From contig CAUJNA010001757.1 of assembly GCA_963377175.1 (NCBI GenBank), forward strand, positions 544,268-608,267: a stretch of DNA of 64,000 bases, in the 5' to 3' direction. The position numbers and the translations under genes are program-made. Below are positions 44,356-55,028 of the stretch, in pieces. Numbering within the stretch: the first letter of the stretch is position 1; each line of letters opens with the position of its first letter. Source of the stretch: Effrenium voratum (taxonomy: Eukaryota; Sar; Dinophyceae; Suessiales; Symbiodiniaceae). The notes under the pieces are model-generated. The model had not been told where the DNA came from. It made no database searches and worked only from the letters and a program-made list of their open reading frames with translations.

Positions 44356-44651
44356 ACTGCCCCTTTAGGGGCCCATCGCACCGGCTTGACAGTTTATGAA
44401 ATCATCTGACCGTTTCCCTAGCCCACCTCACAATCTGCCATTTCTCTAGCCACCAGACAATCCTTCTAGCGCCGATTGAAGATCAGTTCACATGATGAGC
44501 CATGATGAACCCCAGAGCTTAACTATTGTTTAGTTTTTCACCGGCTACTGCCCAGCCCGCATGAAGTCATGTCAAAGCAAGCCTTAGGCAGTTTCTCTCT
44601 TGAAGCTGCTATCTCCACCATGGTACGGAGACTGCATTCACATGATCCTTT

Positions 44652-45245
44652 CTAATCAACATCTTCTGGATCATCTTTATGACTTTGCTGCCCTTCTTCT
44701 TTCTTCTCTTTTGCATCTTTGACCTTTGGCTTGGCTGCCTGCTTCAACTCTTTGGCCAAGCTTGCCTTCAGAGCCTTTAAGGCTTAGTGCTGCCTGTGCC
44801 AAATGTTCTTCGCTTGCTCCATCTTGCACTTCCTGCCACCCTGCACCTTCCGAATCTCACCGCGCTGACTTGCCATCGCTTTCTTCTCTGCATCTTTGAT
44901 GGTTACTTGTAACTTCTTCTTGTTCTTTGGGTCTGCTGCCTTCTTTTCCTTTTTCATAAGGAAGATCTTGTTCTCCATTCCACTGATCCCCTTCTGCAAC
45001 GCAGTCTAGAACTTCTGCAGCCTCTCTTCCACAATGTCACTGCTATCCTGGCTGCCCGCTTGTGAGAGCTTTTCCCATATGTTGTCCTTCTGCTCTTGCT
45101 TCTCATTCTTGTTTTGGGTCGTTCTTCTCTTTGATGCCCAGGCGGCAAGGAATTTCTTCTCATTCTTATTCTCTACACAGCTGGCATCCTTGTGAGCTTG
45201 CGAAACTCCAAGAATCTTCTGCCTTGATTTCAGCTCCTGTGCCAT
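44652..45245 (-). pseudogene. Lysine-rich coiled-coil frame with two in-frame stops
   Basis: From ATG 45,245 one frame runs 198 codons to TAG at 44,654: 'MAQELKSRQKILGVSQAHKD', 'NKNEKKFLAAWASKR', 'DNIWEKLSQAGSQDSS', 'EERLQKF' then TAG, 'TALQKGISGMENKIFLMKK', 'KKLQVTIKDAEKKAMASQR', 'KMEQAKNIWHRQH' then TAA, 'ALKALKASLAKELKQAAKPK' and a terminal 'SHKDDPEDVD'. The charged coiled-coil pattern continues unchanged across both stops with no frameshift. Either this is a recent pseudogene or the stops are read through or edited. Function unknown; the Lys-rich composition suggests a nucleic-acid-binding or structural protein, but that is weak inference. Confidence 0.45.
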
Positions 45246-45372
45246 CGCAAAACTTCATGTGAATTCATAAGACTTAATGAAACATCATGGATCTTCATTT
45301 CATGGACATTCACGGCTCTTCATGTTTTCCCACATGTGACTCTATAAAGATTCATGAAAATTGACAACCTGG

Positions 45373-45467
45373 GGCTCTCCACCAGGCTCATTGTTTGATA
45401 GGGCTGTCCAGCCAACCATCTCATGGCAAGCCTCATTGCTAGCGCATGCCTTTTGGGCTGTCCAGGT
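45373..45467. repeat. GGCTGTCCAGCC palindrome group 3
   Basis: There is one exact copy (45,402-45,413) plus 'ggctctccaccagg' (from 45,373) and 'ggctgtccaggt' (from 45,456). The group lies between minus-strand coding fragments. Confidence 0.75.
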
Positions 45468-46101
45468 CCACTTATGACATGGCAGCATTTGTATTTCATG
45501 TTTTGATAGAACCTCCGTGTGGTGCATCTGTTGTAGCGGATCTGTTGCGCCCAAGGCTACTGTGCCAGTCTCTAGCAAAATGCCAAGACTATCTTGATCT
45601 GCCTAGCACTATTGTATATATCTAGCAAAAACCTACTCTCTCAACATTGATTGGCATGGCTTGTCCACAGCTCAGCACTGATATGCGCTGTTGTTCTCTA
45701 GCGCTGCAGCCTTTTTTGTTCTCCTCTCTCTGATGGGCTCGCCAGTTACCCTCTTTGTGCTTGATGTAACGCACCCCAGCTTCTGGAAGCAGTTGTCCTT
45801 TCTCCTCCTATTGCCCGTTGCTGTAGCACATCGGAATCCTGCATCCTGCGCAGGTCCACTCATCATATCGGTAGCTTCCCTATCTGAACTGGCAATCTCG
45901 GCGCGCGCTGGTTCTGCAGCCGTGGTCGTAGTCGAAGAACTCTGTCCTGAGATGGGTCCACAAACGCAACTAAAATTTAGCTAACACCTAGTTTGAAACA
46001 GGCTGCCCACCACAAACCAGAACAACATATACAATGTCACTAAACATTGTTCAAATCAGGCTGGCCCACACTAATCACACGCAAAGTAAACCACACAATA
46101 T

Positions 46102-46650
46102 CTAAGTTGATGGGAGGGTCCACTGTTGGTTCTTCTCCAGCCAGTCGATCACTGCAATTTGCCGTCTCTGCTATTCTCTCTCCGCAAAGGACTGGCTTCC
46201 AGTCCACTCTTCCAACTCTGCTTGCTGCTGCTCCTTCTCATTGTCCTTTTTCTCAGCCTCCTTCTTCTCAGCCTCCTTGCTCCTTCGCTGCCTCCTCCTT
46301 CTCTCCCATCTGAATCCTTTTGCTCCTCTTGCTTTCTCATCAGTTCAGCCCATGTTACATTCTTCTCCTAGCTGCTGCTGCTGCTGCCACGCTCATCTTG
46401 TTGCATTTAGGCATCAACCTTCTCTAAGAACTCAAGAGTCTGGATGGCTTCCAGTTTTCACAATTCTTCCTAGCTTCTCTGGCCGTTTGTTAGTTCTGAA
46501 GCCACCTGCTTCTCCTCCATGGTGACCACTCGCACTTGGCTCTACAACTCAATTCTTCGGCTCTGCAAAGCACCGCGCTGCTCTTGCAGCTCTGCCGCGT
46601 TGATTGCTGCCTCTTTCGCCTCTTGCAATGGCTGCGCAACCTTCTAAATT
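46102..46650 (-). pseudogene. Coiled-coil frame with multiple in-frame stops
   Basis: One frame from about 46,650 gives 'KVAQPLQEAKEAAINAAELQ', 'EQRGALQSRRIEL' TAG 'SQVRVVTMEEKQVASELTN' 'GQRS' TAG 'EEL' TGA 'KLEAIQTLEFLEKVDA' TAA 'MQQDERGSSSSS' TAG 'EKNVTWAELMRKQEEQKDSD' (about 46,300). After a small shift come 'AEKKEAEKKDNEKEQQQAEL', 'EEWTGSQSFAERE' TAG and 'QIAVIDWLEKNQQW', ending at 46,102. The heptad-like Glu/Lys/Leu pattern is continuous over five stops in one frame. This is the strongest sign of a coding region being read despite stops, or of decay by point mutation only. Confidence 0.45.
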
Positions 46651-47100
46651 CCTTCTTTGCCAAACGGAAGTGCATCATGTGTTGCGCTGTCTCTTCGTGC
46701 CATTGCTCTGTTTCATCCCCCTCTTCAGTGTCCATGCCACTTGGGCTGTGTTGGGGCTCTCTCTCAACCCCGGCTTTGTCCCAGGCTTGCATGAAATGTA
46801 GCTCACTGCCACTCTTCCCAACTAGCACTGTCGAAAACTCCTTGACAGCCTGATCCTCCAGCTCTCTGTGCCCCCTCATGACATACACGCTGAAGCTCTC
46901 ATCTTGTCATCCTTGGGAAGGGCTAGACGCCGTGGCGCATGAGCATGTCTTCGCAATTCTTATGTAGCATGTCATACCAGGCGTTCTGCTCTCCAATGTC
47001 CCGTCCGCTCTGCGTTCAAGCACCGTAACTCTCAAGTTTTTCCTGAACATGGCTGCATCCAGTGCTCCTTTTTGGGAGCGCGTGCCACCACCCTTTCCTG
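46640..47100 (-). pseudogene. Coding fragment with acceptor site
   Basis: An acceptor-like 'GGTTTTCTGCCTTTGCAG' ends at about 47,101. The exon reads 'GKGGGTRSQKGALDAAMFRK' and 'NLRVTVLERRAD', then after a shift 'GEQNAWYDMLHKNCEDMLMR', then 'YVMRGHRELEDQAVKEFSTV', 'GMDTEEGDETEQWHEETAQH' and 'MMHFRLAKKEF', joining the next fragment after a further shift. The composition is clearly coding. I recall this type as an anonymous protein family expanded in dinoflagellates, unverified here. Confidence 0.45.
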
Positions 47101-47307
47101 CAAAGGCAGAAAACCAACGGGGCTTCACCAAGGGCGCCTCATCTCTCTGCCTCCCTCCGCCCAGCTCTCTGACAACCATTTGGGCCAGCCTCCCACTCTA
47201 CTTCAATAGCAGTCCATGGCTTTCTCTGGCAAAAGCGGGTTCTCTAAAACTCCAATCTAGCTACTTTGTCTTAGATTGCGACGGCAAAATTAAATTCGAA
47301 GTTATGG

Positions 47308-47409
47308 GGCTGTCCAGCCCATGCCACTGGAAGCTCAGCGGGAATAGTCAAAAATGAGCTTCTTAGTGGCAAACTATTTGTAGGCTTTTCCCAAAGGGCT
47401 GTCCAGCCC
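47308..47409. repeat. GGCTGTCCAGCC palindrome pair 4
   Basis: Two exact copies (47,308-47,319 and 47,398-47,409) lie 90 bp apart, both in the putative intron between coding fragments. Confidence 0.85.
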
Positions 47410-47414
47410 AACCA

Positions 47415-47531
47415 ATGACTAACTACATGCAAGCATTCCCAGGCTTTGCCGTAGATATTCTTCTTGTCCATCTTGAGGGCCTTGGCTTTCCTGGCGGGTG
47501 TCTTGTCTTTCTTGGCTGCAGGTCTCTTCAT
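47415..47531 (-). pseudogene. Short lysine-rich exon candidate 'MKRPAAKK'
   Basis: ATG 47,531 reads 'MKRPAAKKDKTPARKAKALK' and then 'MDKKNIYGKAWECLH', followed by a possible donor GTAGTT near 47,420. The upstream in-frame sequence is interrupted by stops. It is a basic, probably disordered N-terminal segment, by position perhaps the 5' part of the same gene as 46,640-47,100. Confidence 0.35.
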
Positions 47532-47605
47532 CTTTGCTACACACTTCTAGATTTGCGCATCACGCCGGTCATGCTAATCTTCTTTGCATCGATCTTTTCA
47601 TTCCG

Positions 47606-48001
47606 CTACGACGGTTCTCCATGGTAGTGTGGCCTTGGCAAAACCTGCACGGGTTGCAGACCTGAGCGCCAGGGCAACCTCTCTCCACCTTGGACATCTG
47701 CCGGGCTCTGCGCGTTCACGTTGAGGCTCTTCCGCATCTTTCTCAGCCTCCGTCCATCACTCACCCTTTGCCGAAGCCGGCGATGACAGCACCCCTCACT
47801 CACCTCTGCCTTGCTGACCGCGTCCGTGTTGGCCTTCTCGATCTTCGGTTTCTTCTCCAGCCTGGCAGTCTTGCATTCTTCGGCAACCCTTTCCGTGGCC
47901 CTGCGCCGTCTCGACCTTCTTTGCTGGTGTCTTTGAGGCCCTCTTTTCTTGCTGGTGGAGGCAATGCCTCCTTTGCGCTGCACGCACCCTTTCCGTTTCA
48001 A
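47606..48001 (-). pseudogene. Arginine/lysine-rich reading frame
   Basis: This 132-codon open frame starts 'MKRKGCVQRKGGIASTSKKR' and has 'CKTARLEKKPKIEKANTDA' in the middle. An alternative frame over its 3' half gives 'NPCRFCQGHTTMENRRSGMK', which looks like a zinc-finger-type segment, so a frameshift is likely. It is the rightmost of the minus-strand fragments. Confidence 0.3.
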
Positions 48002-48060
48002 GCCCTCCTTGAATTTGGATCAGGCCCCCCTCTTCGTTTCACAGCTCGATCCTTGCTTAC

Positions 48061-50711
48061 GTTCGAAATCGTGAGCTTCACCTTTGCAGTTCGTCTTCGG
48101 GCGGGAATTCATCTTTGGACAATTCGTCGTCGTAATTCGTCTTCGTCTGCAGGTGGACAAGTGGAACCCCCCCAGCGGCAGCGATGCAAAAAAAAACAAG
48201 GTTAAAACCACCCAAACGTCCAAGCCACAGATGGGGATAAGCGGATTCACGAGGGTGAGGCACCCGAGTGGAGAATACATTTCAATCATGGAACGCAGCA
48301 CATGATTCACAGAGCAAGAGGCAAGGAAATCTCAATATCGCACCTTCACTGCGGGCGTTGGAAGAAACCACCACTAACAACGGGCCCCTTGTGATATGCT
48401 TCATTTTGCAAATTGCAAATCGCTTGCAGGGCGGATGAAAGGAGCCACGAGGATTCCTGAACCGCAAATCCAAGAAGTGGAAGCCACAAAGCACGGTCAG
48501 GGTCCTTTTGAACTTTTAACTGAACTTTCCGGAGCCCTTCAAGGGCCTGCATCAATCCAAGAAGTGATTCTTCATAGCATCAAATGTATGGGAACTGGAC
48601 ATCCAACTCAAGGGAGTTTAGATTACAACTCTCTCGAATGGCACCATGATTCACCATGTTTGATCCATTCAAAGACATCACCCCATGTGTGAGCCCCTGT
48701 AAATCGCCAGCTTGTGCGACAGCAAATGGTGAGTGTCGGCTTGCGAAACACAGGAGCCCAAAATGAACATCCATCGGAACACCTCGGAGTACAAAAACGG
48801 GGGGCAAGGTTCCTCAACGGTTCCCGAGCGTGTTGCTGAGTGCCTTGAGGCGGTTCATGCGGTCCTTCATCTCCAAGGAGTCTGGCACTGCCAGCAGCGA
48901 GCGGTGCCCCAAAGCCCGGGGGCCAAACTCCTGGCTTCCGCCGAGGGTGGGGGACAGAAGGGAAACTTGTCGGTGTTGCGAGCTTGGAGAAAAAGAAAAT
49001 TCTCTATTGATTCAATTATGTGTATATGAAAGTACATATATCTATAAACAAGTTTATACCTCATCAAAGGGTGCCCCGATGAACTTGAGTACCCACAAGC
49101 TGCGGTTAGCTCGACGGTTTTCTTACACCAAGCACTATTCGAAGTCCAGGAAGGAATTCCCCGCCAAACCGACCTGCTCGCAGCACGGCTGAAAATGCGA
49201 ACAGAACCCAAAAAACTAAAAGCCTGTTCTTCTCTGGTCGTGCGAGCTACGGTCAAAGCATGCTCTCGCCGTGACGGACGCGAGAAAACCAGTCATCGGG
49301 AATGACCTAAGACTTTTTGTGTTCACATCCTGTTTCACAGAAGGTTTGCCTGATTCGGGCAAATGGTGCGCGGGGTGGGGGCTGCTTCTGGCAAAGCGTC
49401 CCTAAGAAGGCAAACAACCACTGCGAACTCCACTGCGAGGGGTGGCCAGGTCACCGAAGGCTTCAAACTAGACAGAGGCCCCAGTGACAATGCGCTGTTT
49501 CTGGGTAAGTTTCGTTTGTGGCCCCTCTGCTTTGCAATTTAGTTTGTTGAACGCTCAAAATTGGCAGGTCTGTGGCTTTTTGCGAAAGCCGCCAGCAAAA
49601 ACCACAACCTGAACTCACACGTCGCGTCGGCAACTTGCTCCCTCCCTCGAACAATCGTAGGGTCTGGCAACAACTTTTGGACGTTCCCAGATCCTGGCCT
49701 TAGACTGCTGGATCTTAATGCGTTTCCTTCGTGGTCCGGGTGATTTAAGGCAACAATCTCTCAGGATCTGGCACCATCCAGAAATCGTTGCCAGATTCTG
49801 TGCAACATGCTGCAACCGACAATGCGCACCGCCGCTCCGCCAAAACCTATTGAAACTCACTGACATATATACGTTCCCACGTGCAAGCGACGGGCGCCTC
49901 GCAGACCCAAGAAAGACATATCCCCCGACCTTGTTCTACATTCTTAAGGAGCCCCCGCCCCCCCAGCCCGTCCTGGCGGCCTCGCACCACCGCCACCACA
50001 GGCCGCTCTGGGCGTACCAGGAGCTGCGCCAAGTAGTCCACCCCTCCCACAGACGACAAAGGCACCGCGCCCCAGGCAGCGGCTGCGGCCTCCAAGCCAT
50101 CCTCATCCTCGGAGAGCGACCAGCCGTTTGTTGCAACAATGATCATCCGAGCAAGCAACTTGGAAGCATTCCCTTTTCGGGTATGCCAGTTGCTTGGCTC
50201 CACATTCATGTGTGAAAGGGCCGTCATTTCCTTCAATTCGGCCATTGAACCACGCTGCCTTTTTGCAGAGCTACCACTCAGCCAGCAAAGGGTTCGGGCG
50301 AAAAAAAGGCGCCGTTCAGCCAAATCACCCAGAGCTTGAACCCGACCTTGGCTGCTCGAGGCTGGCACCTGTCAGCCTGAACGCCTCACTCGCAACGCTG
50401 CGCCACGCAAAGCGGAATCTGGCGAGCTAAGCCCCAAACAGCCAAGAACATCCAGGATTTGCAAACTGCAAGTGATCAGGCTCAAGTGAACAACTTCAAA
50501 AAGCATACAGGTTGCCACTGCTTGAAAACAGGAGCTGGAAGACACACCTTCTTGACTGGTCTGGGGCAATCACATGATCAACATGGCAGCGCGCAAACAT
50601 GGATTCGTGAGCAATACTTGGGCACTCTAGCTCATTGGCCTTGGCCGTGGGTTTCTCTGCGGTGGGGGCGGGGTGAGGCAGGCGGGGCGGGGGGGGTTCT
50701 GTGTGTACTGA
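48061..50711. other. No confident gene
   Basis: Several frames of 60-170 codons lack motifs. A minus stretch near 48,990-48,840 reads 'HPRRKPGVWPPGFGAPLAAG' in one frame and 'NTDKFPF' in another, preceded by an acceptor-like 'TTTTCTTTTTCTCCAAG'. This could be an exon remnant. Confidence 0.3.
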
Positions 50712-50945
50712 GAATTAGGACAGAACAGAGAGAGAGAGACAGACAAAGAGACAGAGAGACAGACAAACAAAGAGACTGAGAGACAGAGAAGACAGAGAAG
50801 ACAAGCAAACAAAGAGACAGAGACAGAGAAGACAGAGACAAGACAGGGCGGACAGAGAGACAGAGACAAAGAAAACAAAGAGACAGGGCAGACAGAGAGA
50901 CAGAGACAGAGACACACAGAGACACAGAGACAGACAGACAGACAA
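50712..50945. repeat. Purine-rich (GACAGAGA)n microsatellite
   Basis: Degenerate 'gacagagaga' and 'gacagacaaagag' units are followed by 'gacacacagagacacagaga'. The plus strand is almost free of T. Confidence 0.9.
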
Positions 50946-52052
50946 CAACGGGGCACTGTAGGTGTACCAATACTTGCTTGCATGTTTGCTTAGGGGCACT
51001 GGCTGGCATCGGCCCGCAATTGCGCCGGCAGCGCAGGCTTTTCTCACAAGGAAGATGTCAACGAACGGAGCGAGCGCAGCCTACGCCGCATCCGGCTGGC
51101 AGATAGGACATGTTGGAAGCGACCAGGCTGCCAAGTTGGCACCATTGTGCGACAGACGTGTCAGCTGGTTTCGATATTTGGAGCTTATTTACGCATCACT
51201 TCGGTAGAACCATCAACAGTGGGGACCTCTCTTCTCCAGATCAACATTAGGGGCGACGCACTCTTATACCTAGAGTTGCTAGACAACGCTCCTAGCACAT
51301 AGGGCCAGGAGGAGAATCAACCACGAAGTCAGTGACAAGGCAGTTGGGGTTCGAATCCTGTGGGGTGACCACTACCCTCGGTTGTGAAGCCGTGAAGTAG
51401 GGGTCGGTGTAAATAGGGGGTGTAAGGATAATATGGTCTGCCTTGTCTCACAACCGCCTGCAACAGCGGAGCACGTACCATTTGCTTCTTCACGGAGTTC
51501 CGTTGGATATTTGTCTTGAACCACTTATCAAGAACTTGAGCCAAAGCATCCATATGCATGAGTCGCCTGTTCACACAACAACATCCCCGCAAAGGTTCGA
51601 GGGACCTTAAAGGAGGGGACAAGAACAGGGTGACCCTCAGAGCCTGCCCTTGGGATTTTGGCCTGTGGCCCGGAAATTCTTAGCATCCCCCATCCTGGGC
51701 TCGGGTTCATCCCGGGGTCAGGAACCATTCACAACTACATGCCGACATGCATGGACACGCGGCTTTTCTATTCAATTCTGTGAAACGTCGTCTCTGCACG
51801 AGTTTGACCGGGTTCTGTATACTTAACAGGAAACGAGATGCTACAGGCCGCATACCAGACCTCGTGTGCATCGATGCACACGCAGCAAACGAACACCCAT
51901 GACGAGCATAGTCCACCACCAATTTGTAACCAGTAATGATTTTTAGCATCGACTACTCATTGACCACCAAATCCCTGGCATCTCCAGAATAGCAGTCACC
52001 GATAACGATACTGTACGGAAACAGAAATGTTCTGTGGTGACAAACGCAAGTC
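50946..52052. other. No gene; left flank of the copia block
   Basis: I see no supported gene. It may include decayed sequence downstream of the truncated reverse transcriptase, but I could not align any of it. Confidence 0.3.
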
Positions 52053-52445
52053 TCATGCAAACATTTGGGATTGATCATGGTACCATGGACGATGAATACC
52101 ACGATCCCAATGTGAAATGAAACCCCTTGCGCAAAGCCTTGACTTCACCTTGGTGGTACGGTCAGGCATACGCTTCCATTTCCGAACCCAGCGTGGGTCC
52201 ACCACTATCGTCTCACTAGTGAGAGAATCCAGATAGACCTTGCGAAAGGCCTTCTCCTCGACAAACTGCCGTATCTCCGCCAGGTCCGCCGCTTCCACCT
52301 GTGGCCAGATACTGTAGAGGTCAGAATCTTCGATGGTGTCTGCCTCCACATCCACTCTGAAAATCTCGGCCTCTCTCAGGTCTGCCAAAACTTCACCGTC
52401 GTACTTGTAGTGCATGTGAAAAAGCGCCGGCAGTTCCTTCCTCAT
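52053..52445 (-). pseudogene. Copia reverse transcriptase N-terminus (RVT_2), element B
   Basis: The frame reads 'MRKELPALFHMHYKYDGEVL', 'RQFVEEKAFRKVYLDSLTS', 'VVDPRWVRKWKR' and 'KVKSRLCARGF'. The last two are the start of the copia RT ('W-VKWK', 'K-RLVARGF'). After ARGF the homology is lost at about 52,100. No motif A or YVDD is present downstream, so the element is truncated or deeply decayed here. Confidence 0.75.
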
Positions 52446-52651
52446 CTCCTCACCTGCTGGTAGTAGGCCATGGTTCTGTCCTCGGCAGCACCTTTGGCAT
52501 TATCCATGTTCACGTCATCAGTGTCCATAGCCTGACTTGGCTGTGTTCGTGGGACAGGAGGTCTTTGTGCTGGTGATGTGCTCGATGGCTCTTCTTCCGT
52601 AGTAGTGGCCTGGTAGTAGTAGAGGTAGATGGTGCATAGATCGTCCAACAT
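52442..52651 (-). pseudogene. Proline/threonine-rich linker between integrase and RT
   Basis: 'SSTSPAQRPPVPRTQPSQAM' and 'DTDDVNMDNAKGAAEDRT' make a low-complexity acidic linker of the kind that separates integrase and RT in copia polyproteins. It is followed directly by the RT frame with one stop or frame change. Confidence 0.5.
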
Positions 52652-52859
52652 ATGGCCGGAGATCCTTTTCAGGCGAATGTGCGTCTCGTGGGTGTTCTTG
52701 TGCTGCGTATTCTATTCCACCTTTGTTCAGGTGATCAAGGCTCCTGTGGTGCCATGCGGTGGATGGAAAGCCCGCAAAGCATGGCCCATTACTGCGCCTC
52801 CAAGCTGTTGGACCGTCATGGCAGCGCATACTGCCTGCAGCTATTTCCACAACATTTCA

Positions 52860-53690
52860 ACCTTGCCCAGGTCGATAGGTGACGTGATCCACTTGCCATT
52901 CTTCTTGCGGATATGGCCCACGATCTGTGCCTTGTGAGGTGCCATGTCATCCGTCACCTGTGCCAGGATGTCATCCGTCTCGACACAAGGAATGCTGACC
53001 ATGTAGATGCCAACGAATGGTCGGATGGCACCAGGTATGGTCGCCCCTGGTACTGTAGCACTGCTGCACTGTCCGAATTGTCTAACCGTAATAGCAGCGC
53101 CGGTCCTCGCCATCCAACGTCATTCCGTTCTGCACCTCGCGGTAAAATTCCATCTCTGACGTTCCTGCCACCAGTTGATTCACTGGAAGTTGTTGTGGTC
53201 GTGTTCGATTGGCCCGAGCTATCCGGTCCTCGATGACCGACTGCTGCACTGCCGACAAGGATATCTGTCGCATCCTCAGAGCCTTCTCGTACACAGACAG
53301 ATCCGTCTGCAGTGCTCCCGTTGTGGCCATCAATCGGGTGGAGTCTTCCTCGTAGAAACCTCTGGGTAGAATACCAAATACCGCCATTGCAGGAGTAACT
53401 CCACCATAGCTCATTGTCTGATTGGCTGCCATGGCTGATTCCGCCGCCAACCAGTCGTTCTCGACATTACTGCCTTGCCGGTTGAGCTCGGCCTTGATCT
53501 TCTGCATCGTCAGCTTCTGCAGGCCCACATGGCGTTCCACCAATCCGGTACCAGTGTGTTGTTCCGCTCCTTGCCCGGCTGTAGTTCCTTTCACGTCCTT
53601 GGCACGCCTAGTCGTTCGAACTCCGTGCCATCAGAGATGCTTGCTGGTCCATCGTGATCTGGCACGGTGGCTGGCTTTCCGGAGGAACGG
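52860..53690 (-). pseudogene. Integrase core and C-terminal domain, element B
   Basis: 'ITMDQQASLM' supplies the second catalytic Asp. In a shifted frame 'SDGTEFERLGVPR' follows, then 'GAEQHTGTGLVERHVGLQKL' supplies the catalytic Glu (GLVERH) with 'TMQKIKAELNRQG' and 'YGGVTPAMAVFGILPRGFYE'. The C-terminal part changes frame after 'EFYREVQNGMT': 'GWRGPALLLRLDNSDSAAVL' and 'QYQGRPYLV', then 'RPFVGIYMVSIPCVETDDIL'. These are typical rve integrase features of copia elements. The first catalytic Asp region upstream (53.6-53.9 kb) was not clearly located. At least three frameshifts are present. Confidence 0.8.
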
Positions 53691-53878
53691 TGCATGGGCG
53701 AAGCTCACTGCGAACTCCGAGGACCCTCATGTGGTCCTTGAAGATGTCCCGGTAGATCGCGATCAGCACGGTGTCTTCCATCCAGTGCTTGTAATGCAAC
53801 CCCCAGTTAATCCCCCACATGGTAGAGATCGTATTGGAAATGCTTGATCACCAGTGCGACGACGTTGTGATCGCCTTT

Positions 53879-54982
53879 CTACCCGCCCTCCATCGGAACC
53901 TTTCTGGCAGAGATTGTGGCGTCTCCTCGGTCCGATTGATCTTCTCGATGTAGCGCGATGATAGAACCACTGATGTCAACCTCTTTGGCACTTTGTACGC
54001 AAATTATGGCAGCAAGGTTGATCTTCAAGAACTTGCGTCCAATACTCACATCTGTTCGGTAGAAGGTCATGTAGTCGCAATTGGGGCCAAGGGCAATGCA
54101 TCGGAAGACCGTATCACTTACGAAGGCGGTGTCCTTCTGTTGATTGATGCCTCTGAACTGCTCAGCCTTGACGCCAAGGACATTGCCTGCGGTCCAAATC
54201 CGATACAGCAAGTGTAGCCCTTTCAGCTTCAGGGACCAATAAAACGTCTCTTCATCCCTGTGATTCGCACTTTGGAATCTCACGTTCTTGAATCTGGGAG
54301 CAGCGACAACCTCGTCGTACGTGGGCGGAACAGGAATGTTCTCCTTGTCCACTTCGGTGAAAGTCCAGTCATCCCTCCCATTGATTGCAATGTAGGGACA
54401 ATAGATTCCGCACCTTTGTCTGCTTCCTTGACTAAGTCTGCTTCGTTGTTGGCAAACACCTTCCACATCTTGAAAAGTATGATGCCAATGAAGCCGGAGA
54501 GGTATGATGCCTCGTTGGACTCGTCGACGCAAATTGCCTTTGACTTGCAAGAGATGTATTGCGTCCGCGTCCTCCTCGGGCTTGTCAGGACAGACTCCCA
54601 TTTCATCCTCGCCGGTGTCCGTCCCGATGTCGGAGGGGATGTACGACCTGTCTGCGGATCGTCCCTCGCTCATCTCGTTGGTGTCGGGTCGGTCTTCCTC
54701 GGCGACGATTCGCTCAGCATCCTCCTTTGCCTCACGCTGAGCTTGCTTCACTTCCTCCGTCGCCCTGGTGGTGTCGGATGCTTTGGGCTCGTCCTCGCGG
54801 TAGACAATGAACCTGCTGAGCAAGTCCCTGATCTCGACCAACGATTTGTTCAACAGCTCGGGCACCTCGACGTTGATGCATGCCATGACGACCATCTTCT
54901 TCAGGATCTCGGCGTCCGCGGAGTCCTCGTCGTCCAAGAAGCTGTTGAGGTTTCCAAGAAAGTCCGCTGGGGTCACGCCCAC
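53879..54982 (-). pseudogene. Acidic/helical segment with hydrophobic stretch, element B
   Basis: The first part reads 'MGVTPADFLGNLNSFLDDED', 'LKKMVVMACINVEVPELLNK' and 'QAQREAKEDAERIVAEEDRP', an acidic helical region. In a neighbouring frame 'YLSGFIGIILFKMWKVF' (about 54,510-54,460) is a candidate single transmembrane helix followed by 'ANNEADLVKEADKGAES'. The original frame then resumes with 'WTFTEVDKENIPVPPTYDEV' and about 150 further open codons of unassigned sequence to 53,879. No protease DTG/DSG motif is evident. Confidence 0.5.
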
Positions 54983-55028
54983 AGCGTCCTTGAATCCTGG
55001 ACAGATCTCGCTCTCGACTACGCGGGAG

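Noticed and set aside
51320..51365. tRNA T-arm-like 'ggggttcgaatcctg' on the plus strand
   Set aside because: The T stem pairs poorly and no matching acceptor, D arm or anticodon stem is found upstream; it is probably chance.
53879..54300. Aspartyl protease expected between gag and integrase
   Set aside because: No D-T/S-G motif was found in any minus frame of this interval, so I do not call a protease.
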